This document shows positions 27,797-36,848 of a stretch of 64,000 nt of DNA, piece after piece. Positions within the stretch are counted from its first letter, which is position 1. The number at the start of each line of letters is the position of its first letter. Origin of the DNA: JABDLO01 sp041749255 (GTDB taxonomy: Bacteria; Bacteroidota; Bacteroidia; Chitinophagales; Saprospiraceae); assembly GCA_041749255.1 (NCBI GenBank), contig JBGTBR010000044.1, forward strand, positions 62,001 through 126,000, in the 5' to 3' direction. The translations under genes and the position numbers were made by a program. The notes below the pieces were generated by a model. It had not been told where the DNA came from. It ran no database searches and worked only from the letters and a program-made list of their open reading frames with translations.

Positions 27797-29470
27797 ATGG
27801 AAAAGTATGATGCCATTGTTATCGGTACGGGAATTACAGGAGGGTGGGCCGCCAAAGAGTTATGTGAAAAAGGACTGAAAACCCTGGTATTGGATAGGGG
27901 AAGAGATATAAAGCATGGTGAGTATCCTACTGCCAATATGGACGATTGGGACTTTCCCAACAATGGTCAGTTGTCCCTTGGGGAACTTGCGGCATATCCG
28001 GTGCAAAAAAGAGCGGGCTATATCAATCACCCAACTCTTCATTTGTGGGTGAAAGACAAAGAATTTCCCTATCATGAAGAACGGGCATTTGACTGGATCA
28101 GAGGCAACCATGTCGGTGGGAGGTCCTTGATGTGGGGACGGCAGGTTTATCGGTGGAGCGACCTTGATTTTGAAGCCAATGCCAAAGAGGGAATCGGGGT
28201 AGATTGGCCTATCCGTTATAAAGATATTGCACCGTGGTACGACTATGTAGAAAAATTTATTGGTGTAAGTGGGCAGAGAGAAAGCCTGGCCCATTTACCG
28301 GATGGAGAATTTTTGCCCCCAATGGAATATTTTTGCATAGAGCAACATTTTGCAGACCGCATCAGGGATAAGTACAAGGACAGAATGGTGACCATTGGGA
28401 GAGTAGCAAATCTTACCCGCGATTATCAGGGGAGAGGGTCATGCCAGTACCGCAACAGATGCATACGGGGCTGTCCGTATGGTGCTTATTTCAGTAGTAA
28501 TTCTTCCACTTTACCGGCTGCTTTTGAAACGGGAAATATGGACTTAAGACCTCATTCTGTTGTTACAAAAATTTTATTTGATGATAACACCCAACGTGCA
28601 ACAGGAGTAGAAGTGATCGATGCGGAAACCAATGAAGTAGTACAGTTTACTGCCCGGATCGTTTTTTTATGTGCGTCGACATTGGCGAGTACGCAGATAT
28701 TGCTGCAATCCGTGAGTTCACGTTTTCCCAATGGAATGGGCAATGATAGTGACGAACTCGGTTGTAATCTGATGGATCACCATTGTTATGCCGGTGCGAG
28801 TGGATCGTCTGACTTGTTTCAGGATATGTATTACAAAGGCAGACGGCCGAATGGTATCTATATTCCCAGATTCCAGAATATAAATGCTGCAACAAAAAGA
28901 GACAGATATGTAAGGGGTTTTGCCTATCAGGGAAATGGAAGCAGGGAGGGGTGGTTCAGGGCAATCCGGGAAGCTGAATTCGGAGCAAAATTTAAAGAGG
29001 CAAGCCTCAATCCCGGGAAATGGAAACTGGGACTCATCGCGTTTGGAGAGTGTCTTCCATATCGCGATAACCGGATGTATCTGCATCAGACAAAGAAAGA
29101 CCAGTTTGGATTACCTCTGGTTGCCATAGATGCAAAATGGAATGAGAATGAATTGGCAATGCGCCAGGATATGCAAACTGATGCAGCTGAAATGTTGCAG
29201 CAAAGCGGATTTCACTCCATTCACACATTTGACCAGTTGTCTAATCCTGGAAGTGGCATCCATGAAATGGGAACAGCCAGGATGGGAAGAGACCCATCCA
29301 CTTCTGTGTTGAATGCCTGGAATCAAATCCATTCAGTGAAAAATGTATTTGTGACCGATGGATCGTGCATGACATCATCAGCATGCCAAAACCCATCTCT
29401 TACCTACATGGCACTGACGGTCAGGGCCGCAGATCGTGCTGTAAGTTTGCTGAAAAATAAGGAGATATGA
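27797..29470 (+). CDS. GMC-family FAD oxidoreductase (large subunit)
   Basis: A 557-residue flavoprotein. The N-terminal ADP-binding motif is IGTGITGGWAAKELCEKG, and the chain has GNHVGGRSLMWGRQVYRW for the FAD site, a Cys-rich CQYRNRCIRGCPYG segment near residue 220, and the C-terminal HEMGTARMG and CQNPSLTYMALTVRAA. GMC enzymes with this Cys segment are gluconate/2-keto-sugar or glucoside 3-dehydrogenase-like and work with a small subunit, encoded here by the next gene with a 4-base overlap. The alcohol or sugar oxidised is unknown. No signal peptide is visible; export with the small subunit is possible (inference). Confidence 0.9.
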   Translation: MEKYDAIVIGTGITGGWAAKELCEKGLKTLVLDRGRDIKHGEYPTANMDDWDFPNNGQLSLGELAAYPVQKRAGYINHPTLHLWVKDKEFPYHEERAFDWIRGNHVGGRSLMWGRQVYRWSDLDFEANAKEGIGVDWPIRYKDIAPWYDYVEKFIGVSGQRESLAHLPDGEFLPPMEYFCIEQHFADRIRDKYKDRMVTIGRVANLTRDYQGRGSCQYRNRCIRGCPYGAYFSSNSSTLPAAFETGNMDLRPHSVVTKILFDDNTQRATGVEVIDAETNEVVQFTARIVFLCASTLASTQILLQSVSSRFPNGMGNDSDELGCNLMDHHCYAGASGSSDLFQDMYYKGRRPNGIYIPRFQNINAATKRDRYVRGFAYQGNGSREGWFRAIREAEFGAKFKEASLNPGKWKLGLIAFGECLPYRDNRMYLHQTKKDQFGLPLVAIDAKWNENELAMRQDMQTDAAEMLQQSGFHSIHTFDQLSNPGSGIHEMGTARMGRDPSTSVLNAWNQIHSVKNVFVTDGSCMTSSACQNPSLTYMALTVRAADRAVSLLKNKEI

Positions 29471-30027
29471 AAAGACGAACGTATTTAAAACATAGTGGCT
29501 GGGTATTGGGAGGTATGGTTTTTTCCGGAGCGGTAATTTCTGCTTTTAAGTCCTGTAAATGGGACGAGAGTACCGATTGGACACCCAGGTTTTTTTCACA
29601 AAAAGAAGCAAAACTGGTAGCAGAAACCGCTGAATGCATCATTCCCCGTACGGAGACCCCAGGTGCAAAAGATATGATGGTTGAAAGGAGGATAGATGAA
29701 ATATTGTACAGCAATTACGAAGCATCAGACCAGCAGATATTCAGGAGTGGTTTGGCGTATATCGACGAACTATGTATCAGAAAATACAAAAAAGGATTTG
29801 TAGATATCGACTGGGAAAGGCAGAATGAAATCTTTGCAATATTATCCGAAGAAGCAAAAGTGCAAAGAGGAAAACATATTTATCCATTTTTGAAAGGTCT
29901 AACGGTCATGGCGTATTTTACAAGTGAAGTGGTATGCCAAGAGGTTTTATTATACGATCCTGTTCCGGGTAGATTCGATGGTTGTGTTCCATATATTGAA
30001 ATTAATGGTATATGGGGATTACAGTAG
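29467..30027 (+). CDS. Gluconate 2-dehydrogenase subunit 3-like protein
   Basis: A 186-residue partner of the GMC oxidoreductase. The N-terminus MKRRTYLKHSGWVLGGMVFSG resembles a twin-arginine (Tat) or lipoprotein signal. The mature region has the family's FFSQKEAKLVAETAECIIPRTETPGAKD motif and a long alpha-helical body. In known enzymes this subunit exports the catalytic subunit and stabilises it. The ATG overlaps the upstream stop (ATGA at 29467), showing tight coupling. A hairpin terminator follows at about 30169. Confidence 0.88.
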   Translation: MKRRTYLKHSGWVLGGMVFSGAVISAFKSCKWDESTDWTPRFFSQKEAKLVAETAECIIPRTETPGAKDMMVERRIDEILYSNYEASDQQIFRSGLAYIDELCIRKYKKGFVDIDWERQNEIFAILSEEAKVQRGKHIYPFLKGLTVMAYFTSEVVCQEVLLYDPVPGRFDGCVPYIEINGIWGLQ

Positions 30028-30168
30028 GTATATCTACCTGCTCCTGGTTATATGGTGTATAGAAAACTTCTGTTTTTTCACAAAATTCTGAAACTGCCGT
30101 AACCATAATGAAAATTTAGTTTTACTTAAGGACATGGGATCAATGAGCCTTGAAAATGAAAATAATTT

Positions 30169-30220
30169 AACCGGCATTTTTCATGAGGGATTCGTCATGA
30201 ATAATGCCGGTTTGATTTTT
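30169..30220. terminator. Long hairpin terminator
   Basis: AACCGGCATT (30169-30178) pairs with AATGCCGGTT (30203-30212), extended inward by facing TCATGA sequences, and is followed by TTTGATTTTT. It lies about 140 bases after the GMC operon. Nothing else was seen in the 390 bases between that operon and the next gene. The symmetric stem could work in either direction. Confidence 0.7.
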
Positions 30221-30417
30221 ATATATGACTGTTAGAAAAAGCAATGGGTTTGTAAAGTGAGTTTTCAATTTGGTTTGTAAGGAAAAGAGGATGATCACAT
30301 GATGCATCATTTTAAAATGATGAAAAATTAATGTTTGATAGAAGAAAAATTTAGAAATCATTACATATATTTACTTTTAAATGTCAGCATCACATAATCT
30401 TTTTTAAAAATGTTAAA

Positions 30418-30978
30418 ATGAAAAAATTACTATCGTTGCTTTTTACATTGATGATATCCACTCCATATGTTATATCTCAAACATTTGAGTGTAATTTAAT
30501 GGGTTTTTCATCAGAATCAATAGTAATAACTGATATTGTATGTATGGATAATGGTACACCTGATAACTCCAGTGATGACTATTTTAGTTTTATGGTAACC
30601 ACCACCAATATATCTTCAAACGTTCTCATTACCGATTTGCCTGCAGATATAGGGGATATAAATGATTTTGTTATGATTGATAACGTTTTTTATTGTGAAG
30701 GTTGCACACCGCCACATATCAACTTTGGTATTACTGATGTATCTTTTCAGTTAAACATTCCCTCTCCGGGTTGCGCACCTTTAAACTTATCCATAGATTG
30801 GAACACTGGAAGAGGATATGAAGAATCTTGCGCATCCCATGTCCTACGGTTGGAACAACCGGAGAATATACCTACTTTACAGACCTGGGGTTTAATTTTG
30901 CTAACATTATTAATCACCATATTCGGTATCATTTTTATGAAAAGATCAGCTTTGTTTTACAATAAAGGTACAACCTAA
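30418..30978 (+). CDS. Exported IPTL-CTERM protein, paralogue 1
   Basis: A 186-residue secreted protein: signal peptide MKKLLSLLFTLMISTPYVISQ, a Cys-containing beta-rich mature part (TFECNLMGF, then VCMDNGTPDN and YFSFMVTTTNI) and a C-terminal sorting signal NIPTLQTWGLILLTLL followed by a hydrophobic helix and a short basic tail. That tripartite end is the IPTL-CTERM signal, an exosortase/archaeosortase-type anchoring tag. The gene next to it is a paralogue. The function of the mature domain is unknown. Confidence 0.72.
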   Translation: MKKLLSLLFTLMISTPYVISQTFECNLMGFSSESIVITDIVCMDNGTPDNSSDDYFSFMVTTTNISSNVLITDLPADIGDINDFVMIDNVFYCEGCTPPHINFGITDVSFQLNIPSPGCAPLNLSIDWNTGRGYEESCASHVLRLEQPENIPTLQTWGLILLTLLITIFGIIFMKRSALFYNKGTT

Positions 30979-31152
30979 ATTTCCTATTAAAGCAATACTT
31001 TGTTTTTTTAAGTCCTGATCAATTTACTTATGAACATGTGATGATTGATCATTTTCTATTATATTTTATCCGGTTCTTAATAATTTTTGTATTATTGTAG
31101 ATATATAAATTTTTATTTTGTTTGGTTCTTTCAAAACACAAAATTTAACCTG

Positions 31153-32028
31153 ATGAAAAACCTGATCCTAACTTTACTTTGTTGTGTTTTATTTGGTATT
31201 TCTGGTATTAATGCTCAAGTTTTCAAGTGTGAACCTGGTAGCGGTGATTCCTTGTCAATTGGCCCTGCAATTTGCATTGATTCTACAGCTTCTGGTATGC
31301 AGTACTTGCAATTTATTGTCACTACAAGTAGTAATATTTATTCCGGAACTATGATCCAAAATATCCCTGAAGGTTCATTTATCAAGTGTAGATATGATAG
31401 TGATTTTGAGGAAATCCAAAATGGAATGGAGTATTTTTATGGTTCAGATACCTGTATTGTGCAGATCAAATCGGGGGAATGTGACACAGTAGACCTGGAC
31501 ATAACCGTTTATGAATACAGGGATTTTCCTGAAGAATGCGTGTCTACTTTTCAAAATGTACTTTTTTCTCCGGTAGACAGTATAGAAGTTACAGATCCAT
31601 GTAACTGCAATGATCCCGGTAATATTCTGGATATGGCAGGAAATATTACCCTGTTTAGAGAAGTACTTACTGTAAATTTTGCGAATTTTGATGATGAGAT
31701 TACTCTGGCAAGCGGTGATCCAAATTTCCAGGATGAAAATGGGGCTCCAATATCAGATGGCACCCTTTTTACACAGACAGCACCCGGTGTATTTGAGTTA
31801 GAATTTTACAGGCCTTCGAGTACGAGTTATACAGTAACCATTCAAAGAGAGTTTTCTGATGGAGCTGTGCAAGGTTTCGTTTTTTCATCAATGGAAGTCT
31901 GCGAAAGCGAAGATTGCGTACCTCCACCCATCCCCACAATGGGTACCTGGGCTTTGATTATATTGGGTATATCGCTGTCCATCTTTGCATTGGTGGGCAT
32001 GAGGCAGAGATATGGGATGACTGCCTGA
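31153..32028 (+). CDS. Exported IPTL-CTERM protein, paralogue 2
   Basis: A 291-residue secreted protein: signal peptide MKNLILTLLCCVLFGISGINAQ, an N-terminal region like that of the preceding gene (QVFKCEPGSG, AICIDSTASG, LQFIVTTSSN), an extra beta-rich domain from about residue 150, and the end PIPTMGTWALIILGI plus hydrophobic helix and RQRYG tail, an IPTL-CTERM signal. The ATG at 31153 is chosen for the signal peptide; the longer frame upstream has no export signal. The pair arose by duplication with later extension of this copy. No function is claimed. Confidence 0.72.
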   Translation: MKNLILTLLCCVLFGISGINAQVFKCEPGSGDSLSIGPAICIDSTASGMQYLQFIVTTSSNIYSGTMIQNIPEGSFIKCRYDSDFEEIQNGMEYFYGSDTCIVQIKSGECDTVDLDITVYEYRDFPEECVSTFQNVLFSPVDSIEVTDPCNCNDPGNILDMAGNITLFREVLTVNFANFDDEITLASGDPNFQDENGAPISDGTLFTQTAPGVFELEFYRPSSTSYTVTIQREFSDGAVQGFVFSSMEVCESEDCVPPPIPTMGTWALIILGISLSIFALVGMRQRYGMTA

Positions 32029-32099
32029 TTTTTTAGAGGTTAGGTTTTCAGGGACAAAGTTCAGGACATCAATTGCTTCATTGATAGGGTTCTATTTAT

Positions 32100-33089
32100 T
32101 TATTGATGGTTTTCATCCGATTCGCACAACCGGATTAAGTCATCTAATTCATGATCTCCACCCCGGCTTGAATTGCCGGCACTCACGTAAATGCAATCAG
32201 TATAATACACCATACCGGTGCCGTGGCGGCCAATTTTCATGGAAGGGAGTGTACTCCATAACTGAGTCTGTGTATCGTATACCTCAGTGATGGGAAATGC
32301 CAAATCACTCTTAAGGGACTCGCCCCCGCCTATGTAAAGTTTGTTGTCGTGAAACAGGGAGAATGATCCACCACGGGGCGTAGGCAGTACTTCTTCCAAT
32401 GTGCTCCATTGTTGTGTTTGGAAATTGTACACATCTATTTCAGGAATCACATGGGTAAAGGTTCCGTATGGCGCCTTTGTCACCCTGCCACCGGCTGCAT
32501 ACAACTTGTGATGACCAACAACTGCCTGAAAATGGTCTCTGACTCTGGGGGCATCGGGTAATACTCTCCAATTTCCCGATATGGGATCATATTCATCAAA
32601 GAAGGATGTATGACCTCCCGTATGACCTTCAGACAGACCTCCCACCCAGTATATTTTATCCTGGTAAATTACCGTTCCTCCGGATCCCCTCAACCGGTCT
32701 TTGGGTATGCTATCAATAGAAAACCACTTGTCAGTGGCCGGATCATAGGAAATTACATTGGGCAATGGAACCTCATTCGGGTATTGACCGGTCATAGCAC
32801 CTAAAATCACAATTTTATTCCGGAATACGACAGGCTGGAAATGATGTATTTCAATGGGTGGCTGGCTACCTTGTGTCCACTTGTTTTTTACCGGGTCATA
32901 TATGTCGACAGGACGATACCCACGACCACCCAGCAAATAGAATTTACCATTGCACTCTACAAATCCACATTCATGCCGCAGCATGGGTTTCGACCCATCT
33001 GCAGTTTCAATTTCTTCCCATCCTTTTTCAACATTACCGCAGGAAAACATGTGTAGAGAAATCAGGACAACAAAACAGTATTTGACCAT
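32100..33089 (-). CDS. Kelch-repeat lipoprotein
   Basis: A protein of about 330 residues with a lipoprotein signal ending ISLHMFSCGN, so the mature N-terminal Cys is probably lipidated. The rest is kelch repeats forming a beta-propeller, for example KFYLLGGRGYRPVDIYDP, KLYAAGGRVTKAP and KLYIGGGESLKSD, each with the GG and following W or Y. Related proteins bind sugars or sialic acid or act as scaffolds; the ligand is unknown. The start (ATG ending at 33089) puts the lipobox close to the N-terminus, but two further ATGs lie up to 30 bases upstream. Confidence 0.8.
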   Translation of the reverse strand: MVKYCFVVLISLHMFSCGNVEKGWEEIETADGSKPMLRHECGFVECNGKFYLLGGRGYRPVDIYDPVKNKWTQGSQPPIEIHHFQPVVFRNKIVILGAMTGQYPNEVPLPNVISYDPATDKWFSIDSIPKDRLRGSGGTVIYQDKIYWVGGLSEGHTGGHTSFFDEYDPISGNWRVLPDAPRVRDHFQAVVGHHKLYAAGGRVTKAPYGTFTHVIPEIDVYNFQTQQWSTLEEVLPTPRGGSFSLFHDNKLYIGGGESLKSDLAFPITEVYDTQTQLWSTLPSMKIGRHGTGMVYYTDCIYVSAGNSSRGGDHELDDLIRLCESDENHQ

Positions 33090-33265
33090 CTGAATCATGC
33101 ACTTCGCTGAAAACACCATATAACGCTATATTTTGATCAAATATAGGATATTTCCATTATGACTTTCTTTTTAAGAAATGCGGTAAAATACCAGAATTGT
33201 TTATTCAAAACGGTATTCGATTTTATCTGTTTAAAATTGACTTGCTATTGGTTTAGTTTTGTCAT

Positions 33266-33300
33266 GATTTTTGTCCCCAAAGCCTTGGGGAGCAAAAATC
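33266..33300. terminator. Long GC-rich inverted repeat, possible bidirectional terminator
   Basis: GATTTTTG (33266-33273) and CAAAAATC (33293-33300) enclose the near-palindrome CCCCAAAGCCTTGGGG (33275-33290), giving one long stem. It is in the 470-base gap between the kelch gene and the SCP2 gene. Confidence 0.5.
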
Positions 33301-33331
33301 CCGCCAAAACAATGGGTGATTCATCATTTAA

Positions 33332-33355
33332 CCCCTCCCAAAGCTTTGGGTGGGG
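33332..33355. repeat. CCCAAAGCTTTGGG palindrome, related to the one at 33275
   Basis: CCCCTCCCAAAGCTTTGGGTGGGG is a near-perfect palindrome whose core CCAAAGCTTTGG resembles the hairpin 50 bases upstream. Two similar hairpins in tandem look like a REP-type element or a double terminator. Nothing else was recognised in this gap. Confidence 0.55.
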
Positions 33356-33589
33356 CTTATTGTATTTCGCTCCTTCAGAGCTCTTTCTTTTATCCAATTT
33401 TTAATGTGTCAAGGGGCTATGGACATTAAGCACTTTCAGAGTTTTTTTTAATCATACTTTTTTGTGTCAATAACACCGTCATGCTCATTTTATCTGGGTT
33501 TTCGGAGAGTTGTATGTTTTTAAACACAGTACCCCTTTTCAGATTGATGGAAGTGCCTCTTATTATTCAATACGAATATGTACTTCGGG

Positions 33590-33889
33590 TTAAAGCAGTG
33601 ACTGCAATTTCATGGCCAGACCCATATCGCCTTTGATCTTTACTTTGCCGCCCATTACAGCCATCATAGGGTTGAGTTCACCGGTTTTCAGTTTAATAAA
33701 ATCTTCTTTGCTGGCTGAAATGACGCAATCGGCTTCTTCGTCCGCATTGGATACCTTCACTACATTGCCATCGCCCGTTCCGTCGATCATGATGGCATCA
33801 TCACCCAACACAAATTTAATCCGTGCTCCGATGGCATCTACATTACTTGCCTGATTTTGCAGACCTGCCAATATTTTTTCTATTTCCAT
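33590..33889 (-). CDS. SCP2 sterol-binding domain protein
   Basis: A 99-residue cytosolic single-domain protein of the SCP2 family: MEIEKILAGLQ, IKFVLGDDAIMIDGTG, ADCVISASKEDFIKLKTGELNPMMAVMGGKVKIKGD and the closing helix AMKLQSLL. The K-x-GELNPMMAVMGGKxKIKGD pattern is diagnostic. These proteins bind acyl-CoA or lipids in a hydrophobic tunnel. Position 37 bases downstream of an acyl-CoA dehydrogenase gene on the same strand suggests it carries acyl-CoA substrates for that enzyme (inference). Confidence 0.88.
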   Translation of the reverse strand: MEIEKILAGLQNQASNVDAIGARIKFVLGDDAIMIDGTGDGNVVKVSNADEEADCVISASKEDFIKLKTGELNPMMAVMGGKVKIKGDMGLAMKLQSLL

Positions 33890-33926
33890 TTTGATAATTT
33901 ATTTTTTAAATAATTGATAATTAGTT

Positions 33927-35738
33927 TTATGCAAATACTTCCACATCCGGTTTTACAATGGTGAGTACTTCATTGTTGAGCAGGGTTTCTTTACAGGAAG
34001 TCATTTTTGGTACTTCGTATTTAAAGAAAAACTTCATGGTATGAACCTTACTTTCATAAAATTCAGCCTTAAAACGCATCTGTCCGGTAACCAAAGCCTC
34101 TTTGGCCTTCACTGCCATAGCCAGCCACTGATAAGCGATGACTCCGGTCGATACCAACTCCATAAACACAGTGGCATCTGCCAAAAAGCGTTCATGGTTG
34201 CCTTTCATGGCAAATGGAATAAGATGAGCCATAACCTCCTGAATGTCCTTAAGCTTTTCACCTAAAATGATAGCATAGGGCTTCAATTCCTCATAGGTCA
34301 TCGCCTCTCGTATGGTTTCCTGTATTTTTTGGGTCACCAGCTGAACCAACCTCCCGTTTTTAATGGTCATCTTTCTTCCGAGCAGGTCGAGAGATTGTAT
34401 TCCAGTGGTTCCTTCGTATAATGTCATGATCCTTATATCCCTGTAATACTGCTGCAATGGGAAATCCATGGTATATCCATAACCTCCGAGGATCTGAAGT
34501 CCCTGACTTACAGCATCGATTCCTTTTTCACTGGGGTAGGTCTTAGCTATAGGAGTTAGAAACTCCAACAGATCATAAGCATCTTCCTTTCTTTGTCCTT
34601 CGGCTACATGGGCAATATCAGCATAGCGTGTGCATTCAATGAGCAGAGATATAGATCCCTCCACTATGGCCTTTTGCAATAATAACATTCGCCTGACATC
34701 CGGGTGATTGATGATGAGTGTTTGATCCCGGGTTGGATCTTTCTTTCCATCACTTGAAAGTTTTCTACCCTGTGGTCTTTCCTTGGCATATTGCAGGGAA
34801 GCGTAATAGGCAGCAGAAGCAGTGGAAGCTGCCGTTAGTCCCACATCGATGCGGGCACCGTTCATCATATGAAACATATATTTTAATCCCATATTTTCTT
34901 CACCTACCAACCATCCAATGCACTTATCGTTTTCTCCAAAAACCAAATGCGTAGTGGCATACCCTCGCTGACCCAATTTCTGAAAATCGCCGGCAGTAAG
35001 GACGTCATTCGATACCAACTCTCCATTATCTTTTATTCTCATCTTAGGAATCACCATAAGTGAAATTCCCTTTGTCCCTGCCGGTGCACCTTCTATTCTC
35101 ACCAGTGTGAGGTGAATAAAGTTTTCGCAATATTGGTGATCACCACCCGATATAAAAATCTTTTGCCCCTTTATCTTAAAGGAACCATCGGGCTGTGGAT
35201 AAGCCGTGGTGGTAATATCCGACAAGGAACTTCCTGCCTGAGGTTCGGTAAGGCACATGGTGCCTGCCCATTTTCCTGCCATCATCTGGGGTGCATAAGT
35301 ATCAAATAACTCCCTGGAGCCAAAGGTTCTGATCAGGTCTGCAGCCCCTGATGTGAGACCCACATAACCATTCATGTGATTATTGGCCGCTTCTATGATA
35401 TGATACATGGAGGTCAATAACATATGCGGCATTTGTAAGCCGCCTTGATCATAATCAAAAACAGAGCCTATCCATCCATTTTTCCCCGCATCTTCCATGA
35501 TCTTTGCGATTTGAGGGTGTACCAGCACTTTGCCGTCGATAAATTGTACCGGTTTTTCATCCATTTCCCTGAAGTAGGGAAATGCTTCCTGGTCTGCCCA
35601 ATCTTTTACACCATCCAATAAGAGCTCAGCGGCTTCTTCATCGTAATCGCTGTAATGTTTTTCTTTGAGAATATCCCTGATTTTATGAACATCAAAAAGA
35701 CAAAACTTCAGATGCTCCATGCTCATGTATTCAGCCAT
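33927..35738 (-). CDS. Acyl-CoA dehydrogenase, long (about 600-residue) form
   Basis: A 603-residue flavoenzyme of the larger acyl-CoA dehydrogenase subgroup, which has an N-terminal extension and an extra C-terminal helical domain. Visible motifs include CLTEPQAGSSLSDI for FAD and substrate contact, KGQKIFISGGDHQYCENF, the catalytic region LQILGGYGYTMDFPLQQYYRDIRIMTLYEGTTGIQSLDLLGRK, here split by position, and a C-terminal FYESKVHTMKFFFKYEVP. The substrate is probably a medium- or long-chain acyl-CoA. It is flanked by an SCP2 gene and, 160 bases upstream, a 3-hydroxyacyl-CoA dehydrogenase gene on the same strand, so the three likely serve beta-oxidation. Confidence 0.9.
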   Translation of the reverse strand: MAEYMSMEHLKFCLFDVHKIRDILKEKHYSDYDEEAAELLLDGVKDWADQEAFPYFREMDEKPVQFIDGKVLVHPQIAKIMEDAGKNGWIGSVFDYDQGGLQMPHMLLTSMYHIIEAANNHMNGYVGLTSGAADLIRTFGSRELFDTYAPQMMAGKWAGTMCLTEPQAGSSLSDITTTAYPQPDGSFKIKGQKIFISGGDHQYCENFIHLTLVRIEGAPAGTKGISLMVIPKMRIKDNGELVSNDVLTAGDFQKLGQRGYATTHLVFGENDKCIGWLVGEENMGLKYMFHMMNGARIDVGLTAASTASAAYYASLQYAKERPQGRKLSSDGKKDPTRDQTLIINHPDVRRMLLLQKAIVEGSISLLIECTRYADIAHVAEGQRKEDAYDLLEFLTPIAKTYPSEKGIDAVSQGLQILGGYGYTMDFPLQQYYRDIRIMTLYEGTTGIQSLDLLGRKMTIKNGRLVQLVTQKIQETIREAMTYEELKPYAIILGEKLKDIQEVMAHLIPFAMKGNHERFLADATVFMELVSTGVIAYQWLAMAVKAKEALVTGQMRFKAEFYESKVHTMKFFFKYEVPKMTSCKETLLNNEVLTIVKPDVEVFA

Positions 35739-35897
35739 TGTTGCCTGATTTTATTATGTAAAATGTACTCCTACCTGTCAATTGATATTTCATCCACACC
35801 TGACGAAATTAATCATTTTTAGGTAAAGTGTATAGATTTACCACTCCAACGATCAAAAGGTAAAAATAATTTAACTCAGAGTTTAATTTTTCTACTT

Positions 35898-36794
35898 TTA
35901 TAAAAAATCTTTTGATTTGTAGCCAGGCACAGGATAGGTATAAAACCCTTCACCTGATTTTATACCCAGTTTACCCTCATTGATTTTTTGCTCCAACAAT
36001 TGCACAAACCCTTCTTTCCCAGGAATTTTCCAGTTTTGCAATACCTTTAAGAGTGTATCCAGGCCTACTTCATCCATCATTCCAAATGGTCCTATCTTCA
36101 TTCCAAAATTTCCCATCCATGAGCGATCAATATCTTCTATGGAACCAATACCGTCAGCCAACATCATTCCCGACTGCAGAAGTACATTGCCAAAAAGCTT
36201 GTTAAATATATATCCATTGGTTTCTTTGTGAATCACAATGGGGATTTGGTTCAGTTTTTTGCCTAAAATCCTAAGCGCATCTACAATCTTGGAATCAGTA
36301 CCCTGATGGGGCATGATGTCTACCACTCTCGCTGTAAATACATCGTGAAAATGGAAAGCACAAAACCTCTCTGGTGCTCCGCTTTCTGCGGCAAACTGAG
36401 AGGGTAGGAGATAGGAAGTATTGGTCGTAAGTACACAGTGGTCAGGAAGCAGGCCGGCCATATCTCCCCATACTTTTTTCTTTATGGCCACATCTTCATA
36501 AACGCTTTCACTTACAAAGTCTGCTCCTTCACAAGCTTCCTGTAAACGGGTTGTTCTTTTCATGGAAGCAACCTTTTCAGTAAAATCCACATGCGTTATC
36601 TGTCCCTGCCTGACGAGCATATGGCGAATTCTCTCATAGTCTTTATCCGCAAGGGTAAAAGCCTTTTCATCATGATCGTACAAAGTCACGTGGTATCCGG
36701 ATAATGCGGCCTGTAAACCAATCCTGGCTCCTAAAGTACCGCTTCCAATGATGGCACATTTTTTTATCGTACCCGCATCAATTATATCATCCAT
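35898..36794 (-). CDS. 3-Hydroxyacyl-CoA (3-hydroxybutyryl-CoA) dehydrogenase
   Basis: A 298-residue NAD-dependent dehydrogenase. The Rossmann motif is CAIIGSGTLGARIG, followed by VTLYDHDEKA. The catalytic histidine is in CAFHFHDVFTARVVDIMP (the usual FHFFNP site) and the C-terminal domain has NGYIFNKLFGNVL and GIGSIEDIDRSWM. The substrate site reads HFHD rather than HFFN, a moderate deviation found in some paralogues, so the exact acyl substrate is uncertain. It oxidises 3-hydroxyacyl-CoA after hydration in beta-oxidation. Confidence 0.88.
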   Translation of the reverse strand: MDDIIDAGTIKKCAIIGSGTLGARIGLQAALSGYHVTLYDHDEKAFTLADKDYERIRHMLVRQGQITHVDFTEKVASMKRTTRLQEACEGADFVSESVYEDVAIKKKVWGDMAGLLPDHCVLTTNTSYLLPSQFAAESGAPERFCAFHFHDVFTARVVDIMPHQGTDSKIVDALRILGKKLNQIPIVIHKETNGYIFNKLFGNVLLQSGMMLADGIGSIEDIDRSWMGNFGMKIGPFGMMDEVGLDTLLKVLQNWKIPGKEGFVQLLEQKINEGKLGIKSGEGFYTYPVPGYKSKDFL

Positions 36795-36848
36795 TACACC
36801 GAATTTGTGTTTCCGTGATTATACCGTTCTATTTACTCGTTCATTTCG

